The translations under genes and the position numbers were made by a program. From Lachnoclostridium phytofermentans ISDg (GTDB lineage Bacteria > Bacillota > Clostridia > Lachnospirales > Lachnospiraceae), in assembly GCF_000018685.1 (NCBI RefSeq), contig NC_010001.1, forward strand, positions 4,311,501 to 4,375,500: DNA of 64,000 nucleotides, written 5' to 3'. The notes beneath the pieces were generated by a model, which saw only the letters and a list, made by a program, of their open reading frames with translations, had not been told where the DNA came from and searched no databases. Numbering within the stretch: the first letter of the stretch is position 1; the number at the start of each line of letters is the position of its first letter. Below, piece after piece: positions 17,240 to 26,136 of this stretch.

Positions 17240-19693
17240 ATGAAGAATTTCTTTAAGAAACTAGCCTTCGTTTTAGCTTTGGCTATGGTAGTCCTTGCGA
17301 TTGCCCCAGCAGCAAATGCCAGTGCTGCAACAGCGCCAACGTTAAACACTACAGGCAAAAAGTTATATCTTGAAAAGGATGTAGCTACAGGAAACTATAA
17401 AGACTACTTTACGCTAAAGGTTTGGAATAAGGGTGATTACAAGGTAACATTCAAGAGTATGAATCCAACAATCGCTACTATCCATTCAACAAATGGTACT
17501 GTAAAAGCAAAAGCAGTTGGTGAAGCTTTATTAAAAGCTACTGTAACTAATACTAAAACTGGTAAGGTTGTAAAGAACTTAGAATGTAAAGTATGGGTTA
17601 AGAGAAATGCTGTTGAAAGTGGTGTTTCTACTGCATCTGCTGCAAAACTTGATAATGTATTAGCTATCGGTGATAAGGTTAAGCTTAATATCTACAGAAA
17701 AGCTATTACTGGTCAAGTAGCTTGGCAGCAAGCAGATAAGACAATCGTTACAGATTACACCGTTTGGTCTTCTAGTAATACAAAAGTAGCTACAGTTGAT
17801 AAGTGGGGTACTGTTAAAGCGGTTGGAGCTGGTACAGCAACTATAACTGTTAAGACTTTACAGACTGAGAACACCGCTGTTCCAACTACAAAAGAGACTA
17901 AGTTAACTGTAACAGTAGCTGAACCTTTCTCAGTAACTTCTGTTAAGGTTGACACGCTAAAATTAACTTTAGGCACAGGCATTGAGTCTTTATCTGCTGA
18001 TGCTATCGTAATCAAAGATGCAAAGACTCAAACTAGAAGTTATGTTAAAAATGTAACTCTTTCTGCTGACAAGAAGACTGCAGAAGTTGAATTATTCAAT
18101 CCATTAGTTAACGGAAATATTTATACTGTAGAAGTTTCTACAAATGGTAAGGTTTTAAAAGATGAAATCGAATTTAAAACAGGTAAAGTTACTAAGATTG
18201 AAGTAGTTGATCAGATTATTCCAGCAAACAAAGAGACTGCAATTCAATACAAAGTATATGATGAATTTGGTCTTGATGTAACAGCTGTGACTAATGTATC
18301 TTTCAACGATAATTTAGGTATCAACAGCAATAAGTTAACATTAGATAACGGTGTTATTGCTTACTGTACTATCTCTTATGTAAATCCTACAACTGCAGAA
18401 GTTATCACTTCTGGTCAGTTTAAAATAACTGCTAAATCTTCTACAGTTACTAGCATTATTGGACATACACTCAGCACACAAGAGAATGTAGCAAATGAAA
18501 CATTTAAAGAAACAAATACTTCTTTATCATTATCTGATGCAAATAAGTACTATTTATACTTACAGCAGGTAGATCAGTACAATAACAAAGCTGGTATTAT
18601 CGCAGATTCTTATACAAGTTTAACTCCAGAAGTACTTGTTGTAAGTTCTAACGGTTTAGTTACTCCTGTTAAAGAAGGAACTGGATTAGTTTCTGTTAAG
18701 GTTGGTGATTTAACTCAGACTATTTCTATCACTGTAACAGCAGCTCGTAAGGCAACTGCAATTAAAACTACAGTAAATGATGGATCTATGACAGAAATCA
18801 CTCAGTCAACTGAAAATCCATTAGCAGCAAATAATAAGCCATCTATCAAGGTAGAGATTCTTGATCAGAACGGTAAGATTCTTGAAAATGCGAATGGTAC
18901 TGCTAACCTTACAGTTATTAGTGGTTCTAACTTAGGTTTTTCAAATACTACTTTAAATATCGTTAATGGTGTTGGTACTTTAGAAATCAATCCGACAACA
19001 TATGGTACTGCAGTAGTAAAGGTTGAATACGGTACATTGAATTTTGCACTTTCAAACGTAACTGTAAGAAAAGCAGATACAATTGCTACAGGATACAAGA
19101 TTTTCGGTGCAGCTAACCTTGATGTTAAAGATTGTTACGAGAAAAATGAGTCTATCAACCTTGGTCTTTACTCTGTAAACGCTTCTGGTGATTATATTGC
19201 AGATGCTAGAACAACAATCTCTGATGCAAGCAAGATTGAATTTAAAGTAAATAATGCATCTGGAACTACAGTTAAGACGGTTACTGGTGGTACTCTTGCA
19301 CTTAGAACATCTGATCTTAAAGATGCTACTGGAACATATACAATCGTAGCTTCTTCTAACGGACAGGTAGTTGCTACTACTCAGATTACAGTAACTGATT
19401 CTTCTACAAAGCCTGTATTAACATTAGTTAAAAACAGTGCTATATCGAATGGAACAATCAGTACAGAAGATATCAAAGATTGCTTAAACTTTGACAAATC
19501 TTCATACACTATTGTTGGTGTTAAGTTCGTATCTAACAATACAGAAGTTGCAAGTAAGTCAACCTATAGTTTATTAGATACAACATCTATTTCTGAAACA
19601 ACTACACTTTACAATGTAGGTGTTCAGATTAAGGATGCTAATAACAGAATCTACACTTACGAAAATATTGGTCACATTACTTTTACAAGATAA
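17240..19693 (+). CDS. Secreted Ig-like (Big_2) surface protein A
   Basis: 817 residues. A signal peptide MKNFFKKLAFVLALAMVVLA ends near an ANASAA cleavage site around residue 29. Two bacterial Ig-like (Big_2) domains follow, with the typical ends NPTIATIHSTNGTVKAKAVG (about 65-100) and VATVDKWGTVKAVGAGTATI (about 185-210). The rest, about 230-817, is beta-rich, Thr/Val/Asn-rich, with further Ig-like segments such as SLTPEVLVVSSNGLV. No LPxTG, S-layer homology or choline-binding motif is evident, so the anchoring mode is unknown. AGGAGG directly upstream and strongly biased codon choice suggest high expression. A shorter-period paralogue lies convergently at 19761-22196. An S-layer or other abundant cell-surface role is plausible but unproven. 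Confidence 0.85.
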   Translation: MKNFFKKLAFVLALAMVVLAIAPAANASAATAPTLNTTGKKLYLEKDVATGNYKDYFTLKVWNKGDYKVTFKSMNPTIATIHSTNGTVKAKAVGEALLKATVTNTKTGKVVKNLECKVWVKRNAVESGVSTASAAKLDNVLAIGDKVKLNIYRKAITGQVAWQQADKTIVTDYTVWSSSNTKVATVDKWGTVKAVGAGTATITVKTLQTENTAVPTTKETKLTVTVAEPFSVTSVKVDTLKLTLGTGIESLSADAIVIKDAKTQTRSYVKNVTLSADKKTAEVELFNPLVNGNIYTVEVSTNGKVLKDEIEFKTGKVTKIEVVDQIIPANKETAIQYKVYDEFGLDVTAVTNVSFNDNLGINSNKLTLDNGVIAYCTISYVNPTTAEVITSGQFKITAKSSTVTSIIGHTLSTQENVANETFKETNTSLSLSDANKYYLYLQQVDQYNNKAGIIADSYTSLTPEVLVVSSNGLVTPVKEGTGLVSVKVGDLTQTISITVTAARKATAIKTTVNDGSMTEITQSTENPLAANNKPSIKVEILDQNGKILENANGTANLTVISGSNLGFSNTTLNIVNGVGTLEINPTTYGTAVVKVEYGTLNFALSNVTVRKADTIATGYKIFGAANLDVKDCYEKNESINLGLYSVNASGDYIADARTTISDASKIEFKVNNASGTTVKTVTGGTLALRTSDLKDATGTYTIVASSNGQVVATTQITVTDSSTKPVLTLVKNSAISNGTISTEDIKDCLNFDKSSYTIVGVKFVSNNTEVASKSTYSLLDTTSISETTTLYNVGVQIKDANNRIYTYENIGHITFTR

Positions 19694-19701
19694 TTTAAAA
19701 G

Positions 19702-19737
19702 AAAAAAAGATGGTGAGATTATCTCACCATCTTTTTT
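19702..19737. terminator. Bidirectional terminator between the convergent Ig-like genes
   Basis: AAAAAAAGATGGTGAGAT pairs with ATCTCACCATCTTTTTT around a one-base centre (effective loop about 4 nt). A/T runs on both flanks give a U tract in either direction. It lies 8 bases after one stop codon and 24 before the other. Confidence 0.9.
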
Positions 19738-19760
19738 ATTTTACTCAATAGAAATAAATA

Positions 19761-22196
19761 TTACTGAATGTTGAATGTGATATGTCCAAGATTCTCGTAA
19801 GTATAAGTTCTCTGAGTGGTAGTAGTGTTAGTAGTGTCAGTAATCTGAACACTAACATTGAAAAGAATAGTATTTGTTGTTATTGTTGCATTAACAGATC
19901 CGAAGGTTGTTAAGTTAGGAACTAAAGCATTGCTAGATAAGAACTTAACGCCTGTTACATGGTATCCTGTAGGAAGTGTTAAACAATCTTCAATTGCTTG
20001 ATTAGTAATTAAAGTAGAAACTTTGCTATTAACATTAATAGAAACAGCTGGCTTAGTAGCAGAATCAGTTACCTTGAACTGAGCTACATTAACAACTTCA
20101 TTGTTAGTGATAGCAGATACTGTATAAACACCAGGAGTATCCTTAACAGTTGTTTGATCAATTGTCATAGAAGCACCTGTTACAGTTTTAACTGTTGCTC
20201 CAGTAGCATCGGTAATCTTGAAAGTAATGTTAGCAGCAGCTACTCTATCTGTAGCATTTTCAATATAGAAACCACCTGCGTTTACAGAGTAAAGCTCAAT
20301 ATTTGCAGCTGACTGAGTATTAGCGTAAAGCTTAGCAAGGTCAAGATCCTTAACACCAGTAATCTTGTATCCTACAGCAACTCTATCGGAAGCTGCTACA
20401 GCTACTGTTGCAAGTGTGTATTGTAATGTATCAAATTCAACCTTAAGAATTCCAGTGCCAGCAGCAGTTGGGTTAAGGTTAATTGTAGCTTCACCATTTA
20501 ATAATGTAACATTTGAAACAGCACCTAAGTTAGTTCCGCTTAATACAGAAACGCCTACAACGCCATTTGCAGATTTAAGAACATTACCATACTGATCAAG
20601 AACTTCAACCTTAACGGATGGTAAGTTAAGTGCAGCTGGAGTAGTAACAGTCAAAGATCCATTAGTTACAGTAGTTTTGATTGTTGTAGCCTTTAATTCA
20701 GCAGTAACAGTAATTGCTATTGTTGTGGATTTATCACCAATATTAATTCTTACATAACCAGTACCCTGAGCTACAGTATTAACTAAACCATTGCTGGATA
20801 CAACAAAAATTTCAGGAGATAAATTTTCGTAAGTAACTTTAATTAATGGGTTATATTCACCTTTAACAGCAACTTTGGTATTATACTGATCTACTGTTTG
20901 AGACCATAAATAAGTGTTCTGAGCACCCTTAGCAATTGTGAGAACTGGTGTTGTAAAGGATACATCAGTACCAGTAGTCTTTGTTGAAAGAGTAGTGTTA
21001 GTAATATTAGCAATAACAGAAGTACGTCCAGTAACTGTAAACTGAGCTGATCTAATTAATTCAGCTGTAGTTGGGTTTACATAAGTAATAGTAACATATG
21101 CAATAACACCATCTGAAAGAGTTAATTTACCATTCTGATTAACACCAAGGTTATCACTAAATGTAACTACTGTACCAGCTGTTACATCAAGACCAAACTC
21201 ATCATAAACTGTGTACTTGATATTAGAAGCAACACCAGCAACGATTACTTGATTTTCAGCAACGATAGACTTAACAGCACCGCTCTTGAATGCAAGATCA
21301 GTATTGTATGTCTTACCACCAGTTGTAGCTGCAATAGCGTATGTCTTGCCATTTGTAAAGTTGTTATAGAACTCTACAGTTGCAGTTTTCTTATCTTCAG
21401 ATAAAGTTACGCTCTTAGCATAAGTTCTAACATCATCAGATGTATTCTTAACAACAACGTTAGCTGCGTCTAAAGATTCAACTGCAGTACCAAATGTTAA
21501 CTTTAATGTGTTAACTTTAGTAGCTTCTGCCTTGAAAGCTTCAACTACTGTTACATTATAAGATGCTGACTCACCAGCTGTTGGGCCTTGAGCCTGAGTA
21601 GCTGTAGCTGTAATTTTAGCTTCACCAGGAGCTACTGCAGTTACAGTACCAAACTTATCAACTGTAGCTACTTTTACATCGCTGGATTTCCAAACGATCT
21701 TATCTGTACATGTAGCCATGTCATTCTGAGTCCAGATCTTCTTTTCGCCAACAAGTCTGTAAACATTGATCTTAGCTGTTTGACCTACAGTTAATGGAGA
21801 TTCAACAGCTGTCATGCTACCAAATCCAACTTCTTGAGCATTCTGTCTTACATAAACTTTAGCTTTGCAAACAACTTCGTTGCCAGCTTTGTTTTTAAGA
21901 GTAGCTACAACAGTTGTTTCACCAACGCCAACTGCAACAACTTCTTTGTTCTTGTTAACAGTAGCTACTTTTGTATTTTCGCTTTTCCATGTAGCTGTGT
22001 ATCCAGCTGCGTTGTTAAAATAGAAACGAAACTTTGATGGGATCGTTCCTGTTAGGTCGCCACCGATGTAAAGGATCTTGCTAGTCTTCTTAAGAGAAGG
22101 TGCTTTAGTAGCTGCGTTAGCTGTAGCTGGCGCAACTGATACTAATACCATAGCAAGAGCTAATACGAAGGCGAGTTTTTTAAAGAAATTCTTCAT
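19761..22196 (-). CDS. Secreted Ig-like (Big_2) surface protein B, paralogue of protein A
   Basis: 811 residues with the same signal peptide as protein A (first 17 residues identical) and colinear similarity along the whole chain. Shared features are Big_2 ends such as NTKVATVNKNKEVVAVGVGE and VATVDKFGTVTAVAPGEAKI, and the block KYTVYDEFGLDVTAGTVV, which matches the KVYDEFGLDVTAVT block of A. The shared C-terminus reads YTYENLGHITFN. GGAGGAAGAAAG precedes the ATG. The gene is convergent with A, so the pair forms a long inverted repeat at gene level. Function is probably the same as A, with one copy perhaps serving as an antigenic or conditional variant; that part is inference. Confidence 0.85.
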   Translation of the reverse strand: MKNFFKKLAFVLALAMVLVSVAPATANAATKAPSLKKTSKILYIGGDLTGTIPSKFRFYFNNAAGYTATWKSENTKVATVNKNKEVVAVGVGETTVVATLKNKAGNEVVCKAKVYVRQNAQEVGFGSMTAVESPLTVGQTAKINVYRLVGEKKIWTQNDMATCTDKIVWKSSDVKVATVDKFGTVTAVAPGEAKITATATQAQGPTAGESASYNVTVVEAFKAEATKVNTLKLTFGTAVESLDAANVVVKNTSDDVRTYAKSVTLSEDKKTATVEFYNNFTNGKTYAIAATTGGKTYNTDLAFKSGAVKSIVAENQVIVAGVASNIKYTVYDEFGLDVTAGTVVTFSDNLGVNQNGKLTLSDGVIAYVTITYVNPTTAELIRSAQFTVTGRTSVIANITNTTLSTKTTGTDVSFTTPVLTIAKGAQNTYLWSQTVDQYNTKVAVKGEYNPLIKVTYENLSPEIFVVSSNGLVNTVAQGTGYVRINIGDKSTTIAITVTAELKATTIKTTVTNGSLTVTTPAALNLPSVKVEVLDQYGNVLKSANGVVGVSVLSGTNLGAVSNVTLLNGEATINLNPTAAGTGILKVEFDTLQYTLATVAVAASDRVAVGYKITGVKDLDLAKLYANTQSAANIELYSVNAGGFYIENATDRVAAANITFKITDATGATVKTVTGASMTIDQTTVKDTPGVYTVSAITNNEVVNVAQFKVTDSATKPAVSINVNSKVSTLITNQAIEDCLTLPTGYHVTGVKFLSSNALVPNLTTFGSVNATITTNTILFNVSVQITDTTNTTTTQRTYTYENLGHITFNIQ

Positions 22197-22230
22197 ATTC
22201 TTTCTTCCTCCTTAAAATATATGGTTTTGT

Positions 22231-22289
22231 ATTATATTGACTTACGTCACATAACGAGTATAATTAAATTGTTAATGATGTATTAACAA
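22231..22289 (-). promoter_or_regulatory. Promoter region and palindrome (shared element copy 2) upstream of Ig-like gene B
   Basis: On the minus strand a perfect TATAAT lies at 22231-22236, with only a weak -35 around 22254-22259. Just upstream is the perfect palindrome TTGTTAAT-GATGT-ATTAACAA (22269-22289), which contains the 18-mer also found at 17131-17148. A weak -35 plus an adjacent upstream palindrome fits an activator site. Experimental start sites would be needed to confirm this. Confidence 0.5.
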
Positions 22290-22454
22290 TTCGAAAAACT
22301 CTAAAATGTGCATAAGTAAATATAATCGTTCCAATAACAAGATGATTATAACAACTATCGTAGGAAAGGTCAAGTCTTTTTGCTTACAAATTCACTTTTT
22401 GTACCCCATTCTAAGTCATGTTTCTAAACATTTCATCAAAGAACTTCATTTGAT

Positions 22455-22482
22455 TTGCCACAATATTTCGACAAATTAAAAT
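22455..22482 (+). promoter_or_regulatory. Sigma-A promoter for a structured RNA
   Basis: TTGCCA (22455-22460), a 16-bp spacer and TAAAAT (22477-22482). The predicted start near 22489 is directly before the closing stem of the RNA candidate. Confidence 0.5.
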
Positions 22483-22487
22483 TCTTG

Positions 22488-22680
22488 TACAAACTGGTCA
22501 AAACGACTGGGTTGCAATCCTACTATCCTGTAACTGGATTGATTATATCTAGCCAAATAACCTGCCTTACGGGCAATTCTCCAAACCCCTACTAACATCC
22601 TATAGGACATTTGTCTGGATGTGACTTATGCTGTCTTATAGACATGCTCGCAGTAGTCCCGGGCATTTGGTTTTGACTTA
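22488..22680 (+). ncRNA. Structured non-coding RNA candidate (possibly raiA-motif-like)
   Basis: No ORF of note covers this stretch, but complementarity is dense. A closing stem pairs GGTCAAAAC (22496-22504) with GTTTTGACT (22670-22678). Nested stems are CTGGG 22507-22511 with CCCGG 22658-22662, and CTACT 22520-22524 with AGTAG 22652-22656. Inner hairpins are TGCC/GGCA (22563-22575), ACATCC/GGATGT (22595-22622, with GGAC/GTCT inside) and TGTCT/AGACA (22632-22644). CCAAAT (22553-22558) is complementary to ATTTGG (22665-22670), a possible pseudoknot. The size, nesting and pseudoknot resemble the raiA motif of anaerobic Firmicutes, but I could not confirm the consensus. The plus strand is favoured because of the promoter at 22455. 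Confidence 0.5.
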
Positions 22681-22870
22681 CCTTAATAATGCACTTTCTT
22701 TGTGTCAAAGATATGTCATGCTCTTGTCACATTTAGACTATTTAGAATTTTGTGATTATGTACAATAAAGCAAAGTTTCTTTTAGTTATTTTTCTTTCTC
22801 TTATTCCCTTATTACCATAGAGCTTTTTAATCCCCTTTATAATTTCCTTTTTATAATTTCATCCTACTCA

Positions 22871-22912
22871 AAAAAGGACCTTGCTGGTTTCCATCAGCAA
22901 AGTCCTTTTTTA
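22871..22912. terminator. Bidirectional terminator (thrC, and probably the RNA candidate)
   Basis: AAAAAGGAC.TTGCTG pairs with CAGCAA.GTCCTTTTT with one mismatch and an 8-nt loop, flanked by A and T runs. It lies between the end of thrC on the minus strand and the plus-strand RNA candidate. The 130 bases after it up to thrC, and 22681-22870 before it, show nothing further. Confidence 0.85.
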
Positions 22913-23042
22913 CAATTTGTATTCTATATTTATATTAATTAATCTATTTACTAATACTTTGTCTATTTATTTTATCTATTTTCTTAATCTGCTGTCTTAA
23001 TCTATTTCTTAAAACTCCATACATTTACCTAATACTACCCTA

Positions 23043-24542
23043 TTATACCCTCAATATCTTCTCCACCATCTCCTGCATCTTCTCTGTCTCGCATACCATC
23101 TTATGAATAACAGGTGCGGTACGAATTTCTTCGATAGCTTGAGGTATCTTTGTTTTACTTATTTCACTAAGCTGATCTATTAATTCAAAATCAGACTTGC
23201 TTTCTGTCTCAACTTCTAATGCTTCCATCACGCTACGAGTAAACTTATATGGACTAGCCGTTGAAGCGATTAATGTCTTTGTTGCATCACCACTTGCTGC
23301 TTTGTAGTTATAGTATACACTTGCAGCTACAGCTGTATGTGTGTCAATGACATAATCGGCTTTCTCATAGACACGTTTAATAACAGCCTTTGTTTCTTTT
23401 TCCTTTGCATAACCCCCAATAAAGTCCGAGAGTTTTTGTCTCATCTGCGGAGTGATTTCATATTTACCTTCTTTGGAGAGTTGGTTCATAAGTGTTGCAT
23501 TTGTGATTGCACGTTCTTCAGTGGTTTCTCCGGAAATCATATATATCAAACGTTCTAAATTGCTTGAGATTAAGATGTCCATAGAAGGTGAACTTGTTAA
23601 GATGAATTCACGGTTTCTATTATACTCTCCGGTTGTGAAGAAATCATATAACACTTTATTTTCGTTTGAAGCACAGATTAATTTGCTAATCGGAACACCA
23701 AGTTCTTTTGCAAAATATGCTGCTAGTATATTACCAAAGTTTCCGGTTGGTACCACAACATTTAATGGTTCACCTTTATTTAATTCGCCAGCATGAAGTA
23801 GACGACAATAAGAATATACATAGTATACTACTTGAGGAACCAGACGACCTATATTAATAGAGTTTGCAGATGAGAATAAGTAACCCTTATCCTGTAAGCT
23901 CTTTGCAAGCTCTTTATTGTTAAACATTTCTTTCACACCAGTCTGTGCATCATCGAAGTTTCCATGGATACCGATAACATAGGCATTATCACCCTTTTGT
24001 GTTACCATTTGCATTTCTTGAACCTGACTTACTCCATCCTTAGGATAGAAAACAATGATCTTTGTACCAGGAACATCTGCAAATCCAGCAAGAGCTGCCT
24101 TTCCTGTATCACCAGAAGTAGCCGTAAGGATTACAATCTCTTCCTTTACTTCGTTCTTCTTTGCAGCTGTCGTTAGTAAGTGAGGTAATATAGAAAGCGC
24201 CATATCTTTAAATGCTATGGTAGCTCCATGAAATAGTTCAAGATAATATGCTCCATCCGATTTCTTGATTGGAGCTATTTCTTTTGTATCAAATTTATCA
24301 TCATAAGCTGCAGTGATGCAGTGTTTTAATTCTTCTTCAGAGAAATCCGTTAAGAATAGTTTCATAACCTCATAAGCTATTTGTTGATAACTCATGCTGG
24401 CTAATACTTCTAGACTTATATTAAGCTTTGGCAATTCGGTCGGAACAAACAGTCCACCATCCGAAGCAAGTCCTTTTAAGATAGCCTGGGACGCTGTAAC
24501 CTGTTCATGATTATCACGGGTACTTTGATACAGTAAATTCAT
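23043..24542 (-). CDS. thrC: Threonine synthase
   Basis: 499 residues, the usual length of the long (ThrC II, yeast/E. coli-like) class. The N-terminus MNLLYQSTRDNHEQVTASQA and ASDGGLFVP are family hallmarks. The PLP lysine is Lys112 in FHGATIAFKDMAL. The phosphate-binding loop region TSGDTGKAALAGF and VVPTGNFGNILAAYFAKELG are intact. It converts O-phosphohomoserine to threonine in the cytoplasm. AAGGAG lies eight bases before the ATG. It stands alone here, without hom or thrB next to it, and no leader attenuator is obvious in the 300 bases upstream. Confidence 0.96.
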   Translation of the reverse strand: MNLLYQSTRDNHEQVTASQAILKGLASDGGLFVPTELPKLNISLEVLASMSYQQIAYEVMKLFLTDFSEEELKHCITAAYDDKFDTKEIAPIKKSDGAYYLELFHGATIAFKDMALSILPHLLTTAAKKNEVKEEIVILTATSGDTGKAALAGFADVPGTKIIVFYPKDGVSQVQEMQMVTQKGDNAYVIGIHGNFDDAQTGVKEMFNNKELAKSLQDKGYLFSSANSINIGRLVPQVVYYVYSYCRLLHAGELNKGEPLNVVVPTGNFGNILAAYFAKELGVPISKLICASNENKVLYDFFTTGEYNRNREFILTSSPSMDILISSNLERLIYMISGETTEERAITNATLMNQLSKEGKYEITPQMRQKLSDFIGGYAKEKETKAVIKRVYEKADYVIDTHTAVAASVYYNYKAASGDATKTLIASTASPYKFTRSVMEALEVETESKSDFELIDQLSEISKTKIPQAIEEIRTAPVIHKMVCETEKMQEMVEKILRV

Positions 24543-24724
24543 GGTCTTCTCTCCTTTATAGCTTTCAGTTCTATTCTATGATTAATATATTTAGCACTTT
24601 AACTTGTTAATGTAAGTTCAAAGTATTATATCATGATATCATAGACGTGGCAAGTCAGAATGGGTAAAAACCTGCGAGTTATTTGATGAATTGTTTGATT
24701 AATTTGCCCATTAATTAAATAAAT

Positions 24725-24789
24725 CGGGTACAGACTGAATACCAAAGTAGCGTTACGCTAAATAGACATTCTTTACTGTACCCGTTTTT
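24725..24789. terminator. Terminator downstream of the SleB-like hydrolase
   Basis: CGGGTACAG (24725-24733) pairs with CTGTACCCG (24776-24784). An internal TAGC/GCTA hairpin lies around 24748-24760. TTTTT follows on the plus strand and ATTTATTTAATT on the minus strand. It ends the minus-strand gene that stops at 24848. The remainder of 24543-24847 shows nothing else. Confidence 0.75.
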
Positions 24790-24847
24790 ATAATGGCTTT
24801 ATTAATAACTTCTGTGGACTTAGTCTGTAAGAATTCTATTCCCCTTA

Positions 24848-26050
24848 CTACTTGTCCTTATAAAATTCATGGCAACCATACTTTACTACCTTACGAAGAC
24901 TGTTATCAAACCAACAAGCTTTATTCTTACTTGTTAGCTTTCTCGCAAAGAAGTACACGGCACCATTACTGTAGTCCTCTCCCTCAAGGGCACGGCTTAC
25001 TGCTTCAATCGTTTCCTTGGATATCTTCACAGACCAATATCGACCATCTTTGGTTGGGGAGAACTGATAAGTATTACCGCTCTTTTGAAACACAACTTTT
25101 TCTACTGTATTTGGAAAATTTTTGTTGTTTACACGATTTAATATAACGTTTGCCACAAGTATCTTACCGTAAATATCTTCTCCAGTTGCTTCTGCTTCAA
25201 CAATACGATATAAAACATCAAGTTCATCTTGTGATAAAGACTTTATCATTTTCTTGTTTAATGTCTTTACAAGGGCATCTGATTTTGTAGAAGTAGTGTT
25301 TGATTTATCCTTCTTACTATCAGAATCTTTCGCGTTATCCTTCGCTTTTTCTTTTTTCTTACTAGTTTCTGTTTTTTGGCTATCCTTACTAGTTTCTGCT
25401 TTTTGGCTATCCTTACTAGTTTCTGCTTTTGGGCTATCCGTGCTAGTTTCTGTTTTTTGATTTTCCTTAATAGCCTCTGTATTATCTTTATTTCCTACTG
25501 TGTTTGTGGAATTTTCCACAGCCATGGTTGCTAATGCAACTCCTGCTTCAACTTGTGCAGCGGTAGTCAAGTTAGTTAATTCCTTTTCGGAATCCTCTAG
25601 GCCTAATAAAACAATCTCTTCCTCTTTTGGATTCGAGGTATCATAGAGCATTTGCTTTAATTGTTCCACAGGATCTGTAATTGCTACTTTTGCCACTGTG
25701 TTATTATCCGAAAATGATTCTATGTCTTCTTTCGTTAACTCCCCTTGGTATAATTGTCCAAACGGATACACCAGGAGTGATGCTTCTAACAGCTTCGCAT
25801 TGTTTTTCTGATACGATAAATCTTGTGTATCATTTTCTTGTCCCTCAGTTTCGTGCGTAGCTGCATTAACCATATACTCTAGAGAGTACAGGCGTAAACC
25901 AGGGATATCTCCGAAAGATGTAACAAGAAGTATAGCAGTCATAACATAGGCAACAATTGCAATTCTTTTGCTGTGTTTATATTGAATACCTTTCTCAAAG
26001 TGCTTTTCCTTGTCTTTCATCGTCCGAAGAAATGAATATATTTTTAACAT
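24848..26050 (-). CDS. Membrane-anchored cell wall hydrolase with SleB-type (Hydrolase_2) domain
   Basis: 400 residues from the ATG at 26050, which follows GAGG at seven bases; the frame is open to 26104. A cytoplasmic basic segment and one membrane helix near residues 31-48 anchor it. An extracellular low-complexity linker rich in Lys, Glu, Ser, Thr (about 170-265) includes nine-residue repeats KAETSKDSQ. The C-terminal domain (about 275-398) has LYRIVEAEATGEDIYGKILVANVILNRV and SPTKDGRYW, the signature of SleB/CwlJ lytic transglycosylases, with the catalytic Glu in that first motif. In spore formers SleB acts on cortex peptidoglycan; with this anchor and linker a vegetative or septal wall role is equally possible. 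Confidence 0.87.
   Translation of the reverse strand: MLKIYSFLRTMKDKEKHFEKGIQYKHSKRIAIVAYVMTAILLVTSFGDIPGLRLYSLEYMVNAATHETEGQENDTQDLSYQKNNAKLLEASLLVYPFGQLYQGELTKEDIESFSDNNTVAKVAITDPVEQLKQMLYDTSNPKEEEIVLLGLEDSEKELTNLTTAAQVEAGVALATMAVENSTNTVGNKDNTEAIKENQKTETSTDSPKAETSKDSQKAETSKDSQKTETSKKKEKAKDNAKDSDSKKDKSNTTSTKSDALVKTLNKKMIKSLSQDELDVLYRIVEAEATGEDIYGKILVANVILNRVNNKNFPNTVEKVVFQKSGNTYQFSPTKDGRYWSVKISKETIEAVSRALEGEDYSNGAVYFFARKLTSKNKACWFDNSLRKVVKYGCHEFYKDK
25361..25468. repeat. Four 27-bp tandem repeats inside the hydrolase linker
   Basis: Units of ACTAGTTTCTG(T/C)TTTTTGGCTATCCTT at 25361, 25388, 25415 and 25442, the last diverged. They encode KTETSKDSQ-like nonapeptides in the spacer between membrane anchor and catalytic domain. 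Copy number could vary by slippage without breaking the frame. Confidence 0.9.
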
Positions 26051-26092
26051 AATATTTCCTCTTTCTTTAACTTTTCTGACAAAGACTACTGC

Positions 26093-26136
26093 GTATAATA
26101 GCACGTAGTTGACTCAGTCAATTCGACATCTATAAT
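26093..26136. promoter_or_regulatory. Back-to-back promoters sharing a palindromic -35
   Basis: TTGACT-C-AGTCAA (26109-26121) is a perfect palindrome that serves as -35 in both directions. Rightward: TTGACT, 16 bp, TATAAT (26131-26136). Leftward: TTGACT (26116-26121), 17 bp, TTATAC (26093-26098), for the hydrolase. The rightward transcript has no obvious gene for 600 bases. One -35 bound by polymerase would exclude the other. Confidence 0.6.

Noticed and set aside
22488..22680. 6S RNA, tmRNA or SRP RNA
   Set aside because: Lacks the long single hairpin with central bubble of 6S, the tRNA-like ends of tmRNA, and the conserved SRP apical loop.
24793..25146. Open frame of 117 codons on the plus strand
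   Set aside because: It is antisense to the SleB-like catalytic domain and lies partly in a terminator; no ribosome site.
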